A DNA stretch of 13,118 nt, taken from positions 1 to 13,118 of the forward strand of contig JBPBPI010000013.1 in the NCBI GenBank assembly GCA_050954885.1, read 5' to 3'. Positions 1 through 8,796 of the stretch are shown here, in pieces (positions within the stretch are counted from its first letter, which is position 1; each line of letters opens with the position of its first letter). The stretch is from JBPBPI01 sp050954885 (GTDB lineage: Bacteria; Pseudomonadota; Alphaproteobacteria; Caedimonadales; Caedimonadaceae). The position numbers were made by a program, and so were the translations under genes. The notes below the pieces were generated by a model. The model ran no database searches, was not told the origin of the DNA, and saw nothing but the letters and a program-made list of their open reading frames with translations.

Positions 1-162
1 TATATCCATTGAGGGAACTCCTGATGTTTAAGTCTCAAGAGTTTACCTCAATACTAATGATCTTTTTTAATTATCCTTAAACGCAACTCGGGTTAAAAAA
101 CATTCTGCTTAGTCTCATTTTTACGTATAAAAACTAATTTATAATTAATCAATGAAAATAAA
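1..162. other. Unassigned sequence at left edge
   Basis: No gene can be supported here. Short open stretches run in from the left edge on the plus strand (for example one stopping at 29-31 and one at 78-80), but they are too short to tell a real gene end from chance. The rest is AT-rich spacer leading to the hairpin at 163-187. Confidence 0.4.
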
Positions 163-187
163 AAAGGTGGATTTAAGATCCACCTTT
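163..187 (-). terminator. Rho-independent terminator of the giant repeat-protein gene
   Basis: AAAGGTGGAT (163-172) and ATCCACCTTT (178-187) form a perfect 10-bp stem with a 5-nt loop. Read on the minus strand it is followed by a T-rich run (TTTTATTTTC) and lies about 20 nt past the stop codon of the minus-strand gene. The plus-strand side also has a T-rich tail, so it may work in both directions. Confidence 0.85.
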
Positions 188-206
188 CAATTTTTATTTA
201 TAATTT

Positions 207-3200
207 TTAACCGCCTTGAGTCACCGCAATGATTTGATGATAATTGCCATCAAATACATTAAGACTATCTTGACCTGAGACACCTTCAAGGATTGCTACT
301 GCTTTAGAATCAGCATGGTCACCAGTTGCGTTAACCTCTAACATTACTTTGCCATCAGATACTTCTTTAATTTCAACAAATTTGTTAATCTCACCAGGCT
401 TATAATTGCCAATGTTATGCAAGATTTGTGATAAATCAATCACGGTCGCATTAGCAGATCCAGCGATAATAGGGTTGTGAATGGTGTCCACATTATTGCC
501 ATCAAAAATACTATTTTCGATATCTGCATCTTGAAAAGCAATCACTGCTTTTCCTGCTCCCAAGTAAATATCATTGGCCCCTGTGCCTGCATTGATATAA
601 GCATTGCTTGAATCTGCGTAAATCTTATTGCCACCGCCTGAAGTATAAACGGTGTCATTGCCGCCACCCAGATGAATCTCACTGCTGCCACCGGTGCTGA
701 TAATTTGATCATTGCCACTGCCTGCGTGAATTGTGTTACCAGCGGCCGTCACCTCAAAAATATTATCTGCGTTATTACCCTTAATGTCTTGTCCTGTAAT
801 ATTTGGATCTGTGACGTGAATGTATTGATTTCCGTCAAGTCCACTGGCATCCGTTGTATCAACAGGGGTGAGCTTTGTAATGATGTAGGGAATATTATCA
901 ATATTGCTTGAATTATAGTCTTCATCATAAACTTGAACTGAAAGGTAACGAGTCCCCGCTGCTAGATCTGGATTTAGAAGTGTTAAATTATTTACTAAAT
1001 GTAAGTCATTGACGACATCTTGATAATGAGCATGTGTATCTGTTCCTTTAATATCAATTTCAACTGTACCATTTGCAGTTAGTGCGGTTCCTAATCCTTT
1101 AATAGAAAGGGTGTCATATCCTTGTGTAGTGATCTTATGATAGCCTTCAGCATCTGTCGTACTTGAAATCTGGAAGGTAGATAATACAAAATTATCTCCG
1201 TTAATGCCTCCTTCATTTGATTCCAATTTCACCATCGCAAAGGTTAAATTCTTACCATCAATGTCCGTGAAAGCAACATTGATGTGATTTGAATCTGCTT
1301 GTTCAGAATTGGTTGCACCACCTGGTAATATTACCTTAAAAACTAAATCATTATAATCTTTATCTCCCCCTTCAGGCAAATCTTCAATACCAATTTGTGC
1401 AGCTCCTGTATTTTTAGATGTTGCAACAAATGATCCAGCTGCATGTTGCAATTTGTCACCATTTAAAGCAAAACTATTTTCGGGGCTGGCGGCAGTATGA
1501 TAAATACTATTTTGATCGCCTGTTTGTGAGACCAATTCAATAGCGTTTTCACCATTATATGACACATAAAATAAATGTGGTGCATTGGAAGTAATTTTTG
1601 CGAAAGATGCATCCCCATTAGCGTCTATATCTGCAAAGGCAAGAAAACCTTTACCATTTGTCACATTTTGCATAACTTGATCAATGGTTGCATTTTTCGT
1701 ATAGCCATCTGCAATCAAGAAGAAACCAATTTGATCTCCTTTGGAGACATGACCCAGATCTGCGGTTTGACCTTTAACCAAACTGCCCCCTGATCCGTCA
1801 GCACTAGCATTATCCCAAATTAGTTTTACATTAAAGATTGTGCCACTTTTTGGATCAATTTCATACCAACCAAAACTATTTTTATATCCTGCACCTTCAC
1901 TATCAAAAGTCACGGTCAGATGATTTGTACTGCTTTCTAACTTAATTGTATTGACCAAATATTGTGATATATCTTGAGGTTTAAGGGTATTTGGATCAAT
2001 AATCGTTGATATATTTTTTGTTTCTTCGGTCAAAGGGAAAGAGTTGGTGTTAAAATTATCATAACCTTTATAAGGCACAGAACTGGCCCCATCCGGTTGG
2101 GTAGTATTGGCATAGTGAGCAAGTTGAACCACAGGGGGTGCCGTAACTTTAATAATTAATTGAGCATTTGATGTATTGCCGGCTGGATTGGCTGCTGTAT
2201 AGGTAAACGTATCGACAAGAGAACCCGTATTGAGCGCTATTTGCGTTTTAATATCGGTTACCGGATGAGGCGTATAGACGTAACTTCCATCCTCATTTAA
2301 GGTTAAATCGCCATAAACACCTTTCATAAATTGCACTTTAGCATCTAAATTTTTTAAATCTACCACCTTCAGCGGATTGCTCTCAGTATTTGGCGTATCA
2401 TTGGGCAATACATTGCCGGTGACAGCGTCTGATGATCCCTCAAGATAAGTATTATAATCCGTATTTGCTGTCAGTACACCCCCAGTATTTGTAAAGTTAA
2501 TGATAACCTGAGTTTTTGATGTTGCATTGGCAACACCATCTGTAAGTAAGTATTCAAACTTTAAAGCAGCTGATGAATTTTCCAGTATAATATTAAAAGC
2601 TGATGCACCATTGGTAACAGATAGAAGTCCATGGGCTTCTAAATCAAAAGAAAGATTTTGACCATTAACAGTTGTTGAAAGATGTAAAGGAGAATCAGGA
2701 CCCATTGTCGTTATTTCTAAAGTATATTTTACACCATTGATTACCAGCGTAGGACCTTCAGAATTATCTTCACCATTTAAATATATTTTTGAGACACGTA
2801 AAGACTCACCACTGGGATCCATGGGAGAATAATCATTTTGGAAAATATTAAGTATAGGCATCTTTGTATTGACTAATTGAGAGTCATCTAGTGTCTGGAG
2901 ATCAAATTGCGCATAAGGAAGAGAGGTACCATCTAATGTTAAAGTCAAAGATGCGCCTACTTTTGATTCAATATTATCTTGTTGATTAACAATGTAATAA
3001 GTTGTGGTGAAAATTACCTTTTGGCCAACCTCAACACTGTAAAAAAGTTGCTGGCTTGGCGTGGAGAAATCAACAGTGCCATCTTTATTTTGTGTAAATG
3101 TTCCTGTACTCCCTTGAAATTCAAAAGAATATTGAGCAGCAACACCATCAGGCAAAGGTCCTTGCGTGGCGGTCAAAACAATATTTTTGCCTGCAATGGT

Positions 3201-5432
3201 TAAATTAGCGTCTGTTACGCGATCAACCGTAATATTTTCGCCTTGGGGATCAGAATCTTTAGGATTTGTTGTGTCACTAGGTTTTGTTTCATCAACAGGA
3301 TCGCCAATGATGTTAAGATCAAAATGAGTTACATATAATCCTTCGGATCCTTCTAGACTTTCTTCACTTTGCGCATAGGTCACATTGGCATCAAATTCAT
3401 AAGAATTAGGTTGAGCCACAGGGGCACCAGGTCCATACGTAATCGTCAACGTCGATGTGGTTTCAACACCATCCTTATTAATGGCTGTATAGGGCACTTG
3501 ATCTGTATGAGGACCAGGATTGTTAAAAGGATTGTCCTCTCCTGTGACGTTGCTAAAGTCTTTTGGTGTCACTGTATATGAACCATCTTGATTAATCGTG
3601 GTTGTGCCGTAAGTGCCTTCATAATTAACCACAGGTGTTTTGACCGTAAGATCACCACCATTTTTGATATCATTTTCCAATAATACATTGCCGGTCACAG
3701 GTGTACCTGATCCTTCTGTATAACTATTGACATCGGGCTGGGCTTGAGGATTTGTTGTGTAGGTAATGGTCAACATAGATTTGGTGGTCACACCGTCGGC
3801 ATTGACCGCTGTGTAGGGAACTTCATCTGTATGAGGGCCAGGATTATTAAATGGATTATCTGTTCCTGTGACCTTACTAAAATCTTTCGGTGTCACTGTA
3901 TATGAACCATCTTGGTTAATGGTAATGCTACCATATGTTTTATCATAGGTATTAGGATCAGCAACCTTTAGATCACCCCCATTTTTAACATCATTTTCCA
4001 ACAATACATTTCCGGTCACAGGTGTGTTTGACCCTTCTGTATAACTATTGACATCGGGCTGAGCTTTTGGATCCGTTGTATAGGTAATGGTCAACATAGA
4101 TTTGGTGGTCACACCGTCGGCATTGACCGCTGTGTAGGGAACTTGATCTGTATGTGGACCAGGATTATTAAAAGGATTATCGGTTCCTGTGACCTTAGTA
4201 AAATCTTTTGGTGTGACTGTATAGGAACCATTTTGATTAATGGTAATCGTGCCATAGGTTTTATCATAGGTATTGGGGTCAGAAACTGTAAGATCGCTAC
4301 CATTTCTTGTGTCATTGTCCAATATATTACCGGTCACAGGTAAGTTTGAACCTTCTTTATAACTATTAACATCAGGATTGGCTTGAGGTGGTATAGTAGG
4401 TGTAGGATCTGTAACAGGTGGAATGACCACAGGTGGAATGACCACAGGTGGGGTCACAACAGGCGGTGTCACAGGTGTAGAATCTACTGGAATAATCTTT
4501 ATCGCAAGCGTTGAGCCATTGCCATTGTCAAGGTTATAGGGAAAAACATCAAAATCATCGCCTGGTGTATCTAAAGCTTTTTGAACATCAGGATTAGTGG
4601 CTGGATCTTTGGGTATATAAGTGTAACTACCATCTGAACTTAGAATAAGTGTGCCATACAATCCTTGATAAGTTCCAGGATTTGACACGGTCAATATATT
4701 GCCATTGGCATTATCGTTAATCAGCACATTGCCTGTTGGATTAATAGATGTGCCTTCGGTATAAGTATTAAAATCTGGATTGGCATTCGGGTTCGTTTGA
4801 TTGCGTCTCTCATCATCAATGACCGGTGTTAGAGACGCCTCAGCAGTACTGGCAATATCGACATAATCAAAATCAGTAAGCGATTCAATTTCTGTTTTGA
4901 GACCAAATTCTTGTGCAACTTCGGCATTGGCGGCGGCTTCATAAAAAGTATTGACTTCACTCGATTTTGGGGCTTCAAAGTTCGCCACATCAAGGGTGTT
5001 ATACGTTTTGTTAGGCTCAAAACTGCCGAAGTTATCTTGAAATGGCTTAATTGGAATCAGCGGTTCGTAACTTCCGTTATTAAAGGCAATGGCATCTTTT
5101 TGGGCAACGATTTGCGCATCAGTGGGATTTAATGTGGCTGTATTATCGACAACAGCTTGGACCTGGTGTAAAGAAAAAGTTTGATCGAGTGCTGGTGCAC
5201 CTGTTGAAGGTTCTTCAGCAAGGGTTAAATTATTATTAAGTAAAAGAGGATTAGGATTGAAGTTAGGATCGTGTTTTTGAGCTTCCTCAATAGCTAGGGG
5301 AGACGTTGCTGGAGAAAAAATATTGTCAGGCGATAATAAATTTGATGAAGATGTAACTGATTTATCTCCATTTTGACTTGTATTTGAAGGTAAATTATTT
5401 TTTATTACGTTATTATCATGATTTTTTTCCAT
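207..5432 (-). CDS. Giant VCBS/DUF4114 repeat protein, type I secretion substrate (adhesin-like)
   Basis: This 1741-residue protein is probably a surface or released adhesin exported by a type I (ABC) secretion system. It has no Sec signal peptide, as expected for that route. Seen in order: an Asn-rich N-terminal region (1-215) I do not recognise; a divergent VCBS/Ig-like unit (about 217-316); a Pro-Val linker (about 317-350); three near-identical VCBS units (351-456, 457-563, 564-672); a diverged Ig-like middle; another VCBS-like unit (about 988-1098); a DUF4114 module ending in the hallmark DYNDLVF (1359-1365); two RTX-like Gly-Asn-Asp turns (around 1575 and 1593); and a C-terminal tail containing IDLSQIL (around 1666) that resembles the VCA0849-type secretion target. 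No HlyB/HlyD/TolC genes lie nearby. The start is uncertain: I prefer ATG at 5432 over an in-frame GTG at 5444, since neither has a strong ribosome site and GTGGGG precedes the ATG. The binding target is unknown. Confidence 0.85.
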   Translation of the reverse strand: MEKNHDNNVIKNNLPSNTSQNGDKSVTSSSNLLSPDNIFSPATSPLAIEEAQKHDPNFNPNPLLLNNNLTLAEEPSTGAPALDQTFSLHQVQAVVDNTATLNPTDAQIVAQKDAIAFNNGSYEPLIPIKPFQDNFGSFEPNKTYNTLDVANFEAPKSSEVNTFYEAAANAEVAQEFGLKTEIESLTDFDYVDIASTAEASLTPVIDDERRNQTNPNANPDFNTYTEGTSINPTGNVLINDNANGNILTVSNPGTYQGLYGTLILSSDGSYTYIPKDPATNPDVQKALDTPGDDFDVFPYNLDNGNGSTLAIKIIPVDSTPVTPPVVTPPVVIPPVVIPPVTDPTPTIPPQANPDVNSYKEGSNLPVTGNILDNDTRNGSDLTVSDPNTYDKTYGTITINQNGSYTVTPKDFTKVTGTDNPFNNPGPHTDQVPYTAVNADGVTTKSMLTITYTTDPKAQPDVNSYTEGSNTPVTGNVLLENDVKNGGDLKVADPNTYDKTYGSITINQDGSYTVTPKDFSKVTGTDNPFNNPGPHTDEVPYTAVNADGVTTKSMLTITYTTNPQAQPDVNSYTEGSGTPVTGNVLLENDIKNGGDLTVKTPVVNYEGTYGTTTINQDGSYTVTPKDFSNVTGEDNPFNNPGPHTDQVPYTAINKDGVETTSTLTITYGPGAPVAQPNSYEFDANVTYAQSEESLEGSEGLYVTHFDLNIIGDPVDETKPSDTTNPKDSDPQGENITVDRVTDANLTIAGKNIVLTATQGPLPDGVAAQYSFEFQGSTGTFTQNKDGTVDFSTPSQQLFYSVEVGQKVIFTTTYYIVNQQDNIESKVGASLTLTLDGTSLPYAQFDLQTLDDSQLVNTKMPILNIFQNDYSPMDPSGESLRVSKIYLNGEDNSEGPTLVINGVKYTLEITTMGPDSPLHLSTTVNGQNLSFDLEAHGLLSVTNGASAFNIILENSSAALKFEYLLTDGVANATSKTQVIINFTNTGGVLTANTDYNTYLEGSSDAVTGNVLPNDTPNTESNPLKVVDLKNLDAKVQFMKGVYGDLTLNEDGSYVYTPHPVTDIKTQIALNTGSLVDTFTYTAANPAGNTSNAQLIIKVTAPPVVQLAHYANTTQPDGASSVPYKGYDNFNTNSFPLTEETKNISTIIDPNTLKPQDISQYLVNTIKLESSTNHLTVTFDSEGAGYKNSFGWYEIDPKSGTIFNVKLIWDNASADGSGGSLVKGQTADLGHVSKGDQIGFFLIADGYTKNATIDQVMQNVTNGKGFLAFADIDANGDASFAKITSNAPHLFYVSYNGENAIELVSQTGDQNSIYHTAASPENSFALNGDKLQHAAGSFVATSKNTGAAQIGIEDLPEGGDKDYNDLVFKVILPGGATNSEQADSNHINVAFTDIDGKNLTFAMVKLESNEGGINGDNFVLSTFQISSTTDAEGYHKITTQGYDTLSIKGLGTALTANGTVEIDIKGTDTHAHYQDVVNDLHLVNNLTLLNPDLAAGTRYLSVQVYDEDYNSSNIDNIPYIITKLTPVDTTDASGLDGNQYIHVTDPNITGQDIKGNNADNIFEVTAAGNTIHAGSGNDQIISTGGSSEIHLGGGNDTVYTSGGGNKIYADSSNAYINAGTGANDIYLGAGKAVIAFQDADIENSIFDGNNVDTIHNPIIAGSANATVIDLSQILHNIGNYKPGEINKFVEIKEVSDGKVMLEVNATGDHADSKAVAILEGVSGQDSLNVFDGNYHQIIAVTQGG
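3417..4382 (-). repeat. Three tandem VCBS-unit repeats (about 318-327 bp each)
   Basis: Units occupy about 4065-4382, 3744-4064 and 3417-3743. Each encodes a domain opening with PDVNSY.EGS and carrying INQ.GSYTVTPKDF and DNPFNNPGPHTD. Units one and two share an identical 64-nt block (4081-4144 and 3760-3823), which points to recent duplication or gene conversion. The third unit has diverged more. Confidence 0.9.
4414..4473 (-). repeat. 15-bp tandem repeat encoding a Pro-Val linker
   Basis: The 15-nt unit ACAGGTGGAATGACC (plus-strand reading) occurs twice exactly (4414-4428, 4429-4443), followed by degenerate copies. It encodes PPVV(I/T) pentapeptides that form a stiff linker between the first VCBS-like unit and the tandem VCBS block. 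Confidence 0.75.
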
Positions 5433-5484
5433 TTTAGGCCCCACACTTATTTTTTATAGATACTTCTTAGTATGAAATAAAAAC

Positions 5485-5513
5485 ATTAATGAAGATATAA
5501 TTTTAAGGGTCAA
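5485..5513 (-). promoter_or_regulatory. Candidate promoter of the giant repeat-protein gene
   Basis: On the minus strand TTGACC (5508-5513) stands 17 nt from ATTAAT (5485-5490, a poor -10 at 4 of 6), about 50 nt before the start codon. A perfect TATAAT also lies farther up at 5532-5537 without a good -35. In such AT-rich DNA both are only candidates. The 5445-5663 spacer separates this gene from the divergent ampG and must carry promoters for both. Confidence 0.3.
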
Positions 5514-5663
5514 TTTTGAAAAAAGTTAGAAATTATATTTCTATGATGAAATTAATTATGGTTTAAGTCTTGATAAATTTTTGATAATACTGGATGTCAT
5601 TAATACTTTACTAAAAGATTTATAGGATAATATTTTCCAAGAAATTAAAAGATTGTAGATACA

Positions 5664-6959
5664 GTGCTAAATTTTAATCGATTTACAGAAATTTTTAAAG
5701 AAAAACAAATTTTAAGTATTTTTTTCTTAGGATTTTCAAGTGGCCTTCCTTTTCTTCTCACTTTGGCGACACTTCACGTTTGGTTGTCAGAAGGGGGCGC
5801 AAGCAAAACCACCATTGGACTTTTTGTCCTTATTACCTTGCCTTATAGTTTAAAATTTCTTTGGGCACCCTTTGTTGATCATCTTAAAATTCCTTATTTC
5901 ACAGAAAAATTTGGTCAAAGAAGAAGTTGGATGTTGATCAGTCAATTCTTTGTCATTATCTCTTTATTGGCTTTGGGGATGACCAATCCTCATGCAAATA
6001 TTATTTTCACTGCTTTGGCAGGTGTTATGGTGGCTTTTGCATCAGCAACTCAAGATATTACCTTTGAAGCCTACCGTGTTGAAATATTGAAGTCCCATGA
6101 ATTGGGTATGGGTGCCGGTGCCTCAATGTTAGGATATCGCATGGGGATGTGGGTGTCTGGCGCTGGTGCTCTATACTTAGCTTCATATTTCAGTTGGTTT
6201 GTAGTTTATACTTTCATGGCTTGTTGTGTCAGTATTGGCATGCTGACGACGTTGCTCAGTTGCGAACCTGTTCTTTCCCAAGATGCATTGAAAATTAAAT
6301 CTATTTCCCAAACGCTGTTGGAAAAGATTAAAAAATCTGCAGCATCCTTGTTTCAACGTGAAAATTGGCAAATTATTGTAATGTATATCATTTTTTATAA
6401 GGTAGGTGATACCATTTTAAATGTAATGACAGCACCTTTTTTACTGGAAACAGGTTTCAGTAAACTTGAAATTGCCCATGTTGCCAAATCTTTTGGCATC
6501 GGTGCTGTTATTTTGGGCGGCTGTATCGGTAGTTTTACTCTGACAAAAAAGCCATTAATCGACACATTAATCTTATGTTCTTTGTTACAAATATTTTCTT
6601 GTTTGATGTTTGCTCTGCAAGCCTATGTTGGATACAATTTGTGGATGTTATTTGCCACAATTGGTATTGAAAATTTGACTTGTGGTATTGGAACCGCGGC
6701 ATTCATTGCCTATCTTTCAAGTCTGACCCGTGCGCCCTATACGGCCTCTCACTATGCTTTACTTTCCTCAATTGGTTCTTTGGCACGTGTCAGTTTATCT
6801 TTTTTTGCAGGATGGAGTGCCGATCATCTAGAATGGGTGGATTTTTACCTTCTGACAGCCGCTGCCTGTACCCCAGGATTTATTTTATTATTGTTTTGGG
6901 CACATAATTTTAATTATTCGTCTTCCACAATCTTTGCCTTTAAAGCCAAGCAAGCTTGA
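5664..6959 (+). CDS. ampG: AmpG-like muropeptide permease (MFS)
   Basis: AmpG permeases bring anhydro-muropeptides released from peptidoglycan back across the inner membrane for recycling and, in some bacteria, for beta-lactamase signalling. The 431-residue protein is hydrophobic throughout, fitting about 12 membrane segments. Family hallmarks seen include FFLGFSSGLPFLLT (20-33), SKTTIGLFVLITLPYSLKFL (47-66) followed by WAPFVDH, an RRSW turn (86-89), and the loop ATQDITFEAYRVE (128-140). It is shorter than E. coli AmpG (491 residues), lacking the C-terminal extension, as in many alphaproteobacterial copies. The start is GTG at 5664: the frame is closed by TAA at 5646 and holds no ATG before it, and no clear Shine-Dalgarno is visible. 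It converges on the broken transporter gene, with 2 nt between the stop codons and no clear terminator. Intracellular alphaproteobacteria often carry several ampG paralogues, so the exact substrate is inferred. Confidence 0.9.
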   Translation: MLNFNRFTEIFKEKQILSIFFLGFSSGLPFLLTLATLHVWLSEGGASKTTIGLFVLITLPYSLKFLWAPFVDHLKIPYFTEKFGQRRSWMLISQFFVIISLLALGMTNPHANIIFTALAGVMVAFASATQDITFEAYRVEILKSHELGMGAGASMLGYRMGMWVSGAGALYLASYFSWFVVYTFMACCVSIGMLTTLLSCEPVLSQDALKIKSISQTLLEKIKKSAASLFQRENWQIIVMYIIFYKVGDTILNVMTAPFLLETGFSKLEIAHVAKSFGIGAVILGGCIGSFTLTKKPLIDTLILCSLLQIFSCLMFALQAYVGYNLWMLFATIGIENLTCGIGTAAFIAYLSSLTRAPYTASHYALLSSIGSLARVSLSFFAGWSADHLEWVDFYLLTAAACTPGFILLLFWAHNFNYSSSTIFAFKAKQA

Positions 6960-6961
6960 AC

Positions 6962-8472
6962 TCAACAAATTGTTTTTTTCTCGTCAATTGCTTTGGTAAA
7001 TTTTCGACCTAAATATAAAGTCACAAAAAACCACAATGCTAGTAAAGGAAATCCAACAAGACCACTTAAGATAATATAATTGGCTTTGCCGGCTATCATA
7101 CCAAAAATGGATTGGAAAGGATTAAGTAACATATTAAAGAGAGACCCAACCTCTTTTGAAGTTCGAGATCCAAATGTTTCAATCCAAGCTTGGGCTTTAA
7201 ACCGTACGTCTGTGGTTGTGGGAATGTAAAGTTGCTTTAATGCAGGGCCATTTAAAGCATAATTGATCGCCTTGGATCCCACCATTAAAGTAAACAGAAA
7301 AGGCAAGGAATCGAAACTTAAAAAACTGAATAGAGCTGCCCCAAAGATAAGAGGCATAGCCGTTAAAGCAACACCGATGCCTAAAAATCGCGTGACATTA
7401 CTGATGCCTAAAATCAAACAAAGAAGCGATACAATGTTAACGCTAGAGCTGTAAAAACTTAAGTAGTTACTAAGAGCAACACCTTGATAAAGGGTGCCAG
7501 CTGCAAGTTTAAAATTGAAATCAAATATTGTGATAATAAGTTCATAGATAAAGTTTACAGCAAAAATACTCATTAAATATTTATGTTGAAATATAAATTT
7601 TAATCCTGTTAAAAAACTTGGCTTTTTTGTATTTTTTTTACTTGATTCACTTTTTTCATTAAAAGATACCAAAAGATTTTGGGGTGTGGTTTTTAAAAAA
7701 TATTTAACAACCAAAACAATACTGAGGCTGAGTATACCAAGGATGGCAATTGACAGACTGTCAGTTGTCAGCCCAAGCCAATGAGGCAAGCTACCAATGG
7801 CATAGGGACAGATAATACCCCCTATCTGCCCAATGGTAACAATTAAAGGAAATCCTTTCTTTGCAGAATTATAGTTGAATGTGATTATGTTTTGACATAC
7901 ACAATTCTCTTTTCGTTAGGCAAACCAATATTTTAATATTCCTCTAATGACAAAACATAACCTTATTCAGCTATAGGATCAATCGTATCGGTGGCAAATG
8001 CCCAAAACAGGGCGACAAATACTGATCCAAAACTTTCAACAAATAGATACCAAATATAGCCCAACATTTTGGTGGCGATAAAAGGTATCCAGGCCCTTGA
8101 TGCGATTTCTTCTGATGATGTTTGAGCCAAAAGCATCACCAAACTGAAGACTAAAATACCAATGCCATAAAATGTTGGGATAATAATCAACATTTTTTCA
8201 CGTGACTTTTTTTCTAATAATTTTGTGTAGAGCATTAAAAATGGCAGCAAAGCGATGAGCGAAACTGTTTTGGCAAAAGGAAGATACATTTTATCAACCA
8301 GTTGCATGAAAATAGAATCTTTTAAAGATTTTAAGGTCCAATAAATGCCAATAATTAAAGCAAAAATCAGCCCCATCCGTAAAAATTTTTTAAATTCTTC
8401 TTTTTCAAAAGTGCCAAAATTAAAACGACAAATATATATTCCAAAATGTAAAATTTTTTCTTGAAGTTTCAT
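6962..8472 (-). pseudogene. NTT/Tlc-family nucleotide transporter, interrupted by a 102-bp element
   Basis: NTT carriers of intracellular bacteria import host ATP or other nucleotides across the inner membrane. The 5' part (8472 to 7963) reads 169 codons and stops at TAA inside an inserted element; its last residues IAE come from the insert. The 3' part reopens in another frame after TAA at 7916-7918 and runs to 6962; it has no ATG start near its beginning (TTG at 7789 is the first plausible one). It carries family signatures: SAKKGFPLIVTIGQIGGI just after the insert and DVRFKAQAWIETFGSR (about 7163-7210). Removing 104 bp (element plus one TA) joins DP to NSAKKG in frame and gives a 468-residue protein, a little shorter than the roughly 500 of Rickettsia Tlc. 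Many hydrophobic segments fit an 11-12 helix carrier. No other defect is seen, so inactivation looks recent. ATP/ADP exchange versus other nucleotide specificity cannot be told. Confidence 0.9.
7872..7973. mobile_element. 102-bp MITE, IS630/Tc1-mariner type, inside the nucleotide transporter gene
   Basis: The element is bounded by TA at 7870-7871 and TA at 7974-7975, the expected 2-bp target duplication. Its ends are imperfect inverted repeats: TAGTTGAATGTG inward from 7872 on the plus strand and TAGCTGAATAAG inward from 7973 on the minus strand, both followed by a shared core TTATGTTTTG. I count 22 matches over the first 27 positions. It has no coding capacity. Excision with one TA restores the host reading frame. 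The 7973 end matches the left end of the IS630-type element at 13026 in 20 of 25 positions, suggesting that this family's transposase moved it. Confidence 0.88.
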
Positions 8473-8531
8473 TTATTATTCTTAAATTAAAAGTTATAAA
8501 TAGTTAATTTTATAAAAATGTATCAAAATTT

Positions 8532-8581
8532 AAAGACGATAAGTGACATATTACATAAAAAAAGACGATTAGGAACATATT
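8532..8581. repeat. 21-nt imperfect direct repeat pair
   Basis: AAAGACGATAAGTGACATAT at 8532 recurs as AAAGACGATTAGGAACATAT at 8561, a 29-nt period with 18 of 21 positions equal when the final T is included. It lies 60-110 nt upstream of the nucleotide transporter start, where a regulator could bind, but the role is unknown. Confidence 0.55.
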
Positions 8582-8734
8582 TTTTATAGTGTCAATTTTA
8601 ATAATATTTAACTATAAAAAAATAATTCTTTTTTACTTTTAAATTTTTGTCTTTTTGTCTGATATTATCTTAAAATTAAATATCTTCTATTTTTTTATAG
8701 CAAAAATTTAATATTAAAAATTATAATTGTCTAT

Positions 8735-8776
8735 TTGATAATTAATTATTGACATGATTATCAATATCAGTGTAAA
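8735..8776 (+). promoter_or_regulatory. Candidate promoter inside an inverted-repeat operator
   Basis: A consensus -35 TTGACA (8749-8754) is followed 16 nt later by TGTAAA (8771-8776, 4 of 6 to a -10). The -35 lies between two perfect 8-bp inverted arms, TTGATAAT (8735-8742) and ATTATCAA (8757-8764). The TGATTATCA core (8755-8763) resembles part of a Fur-type box. If used, the leader to the ATG at 8932 would be about 150 nt. Confidence 0.4.
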
Positions 8777-8796
8777 AACTTTATTTAAATAAAGTT
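8777..8796. promoter_or_regulatory. Perfect 20-bp palindrome
   Basis: AACTTTATTT is followed directly by its exact reverse complement AAATAAAGTT. It starts just after the candidate -10 at 8771-8776, so it could be an operator for a dimeric regulator or a 5'-leader structure for the downstream secreted protein gene. High A+T content makes chance palindromes commoner, so the role is tentative. Confidence 0.45.

Noticed and set aside
6955..6985. Possible terminator between the convergent ampG and transporter genes
   Set aside because: AACAA and TTGTT with a T-run are present, but the stem is only 5 AT-rich pairs with a 1-nt gap, not a believable hairpin.
7263..7454. Plus-strand ORF inside the transporter gene
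   Set aside because: It is antisense to a conserved NTT coding region, with no homology or ribosome site.
7963..8472. Treating the 169-codon 5' fragment as an independent small membrane protein
   Set aside because: Its last residues and stop come from the MITE, and the rest aligns with the N-terminal part of an NTT carrier; it is a gene fragment.
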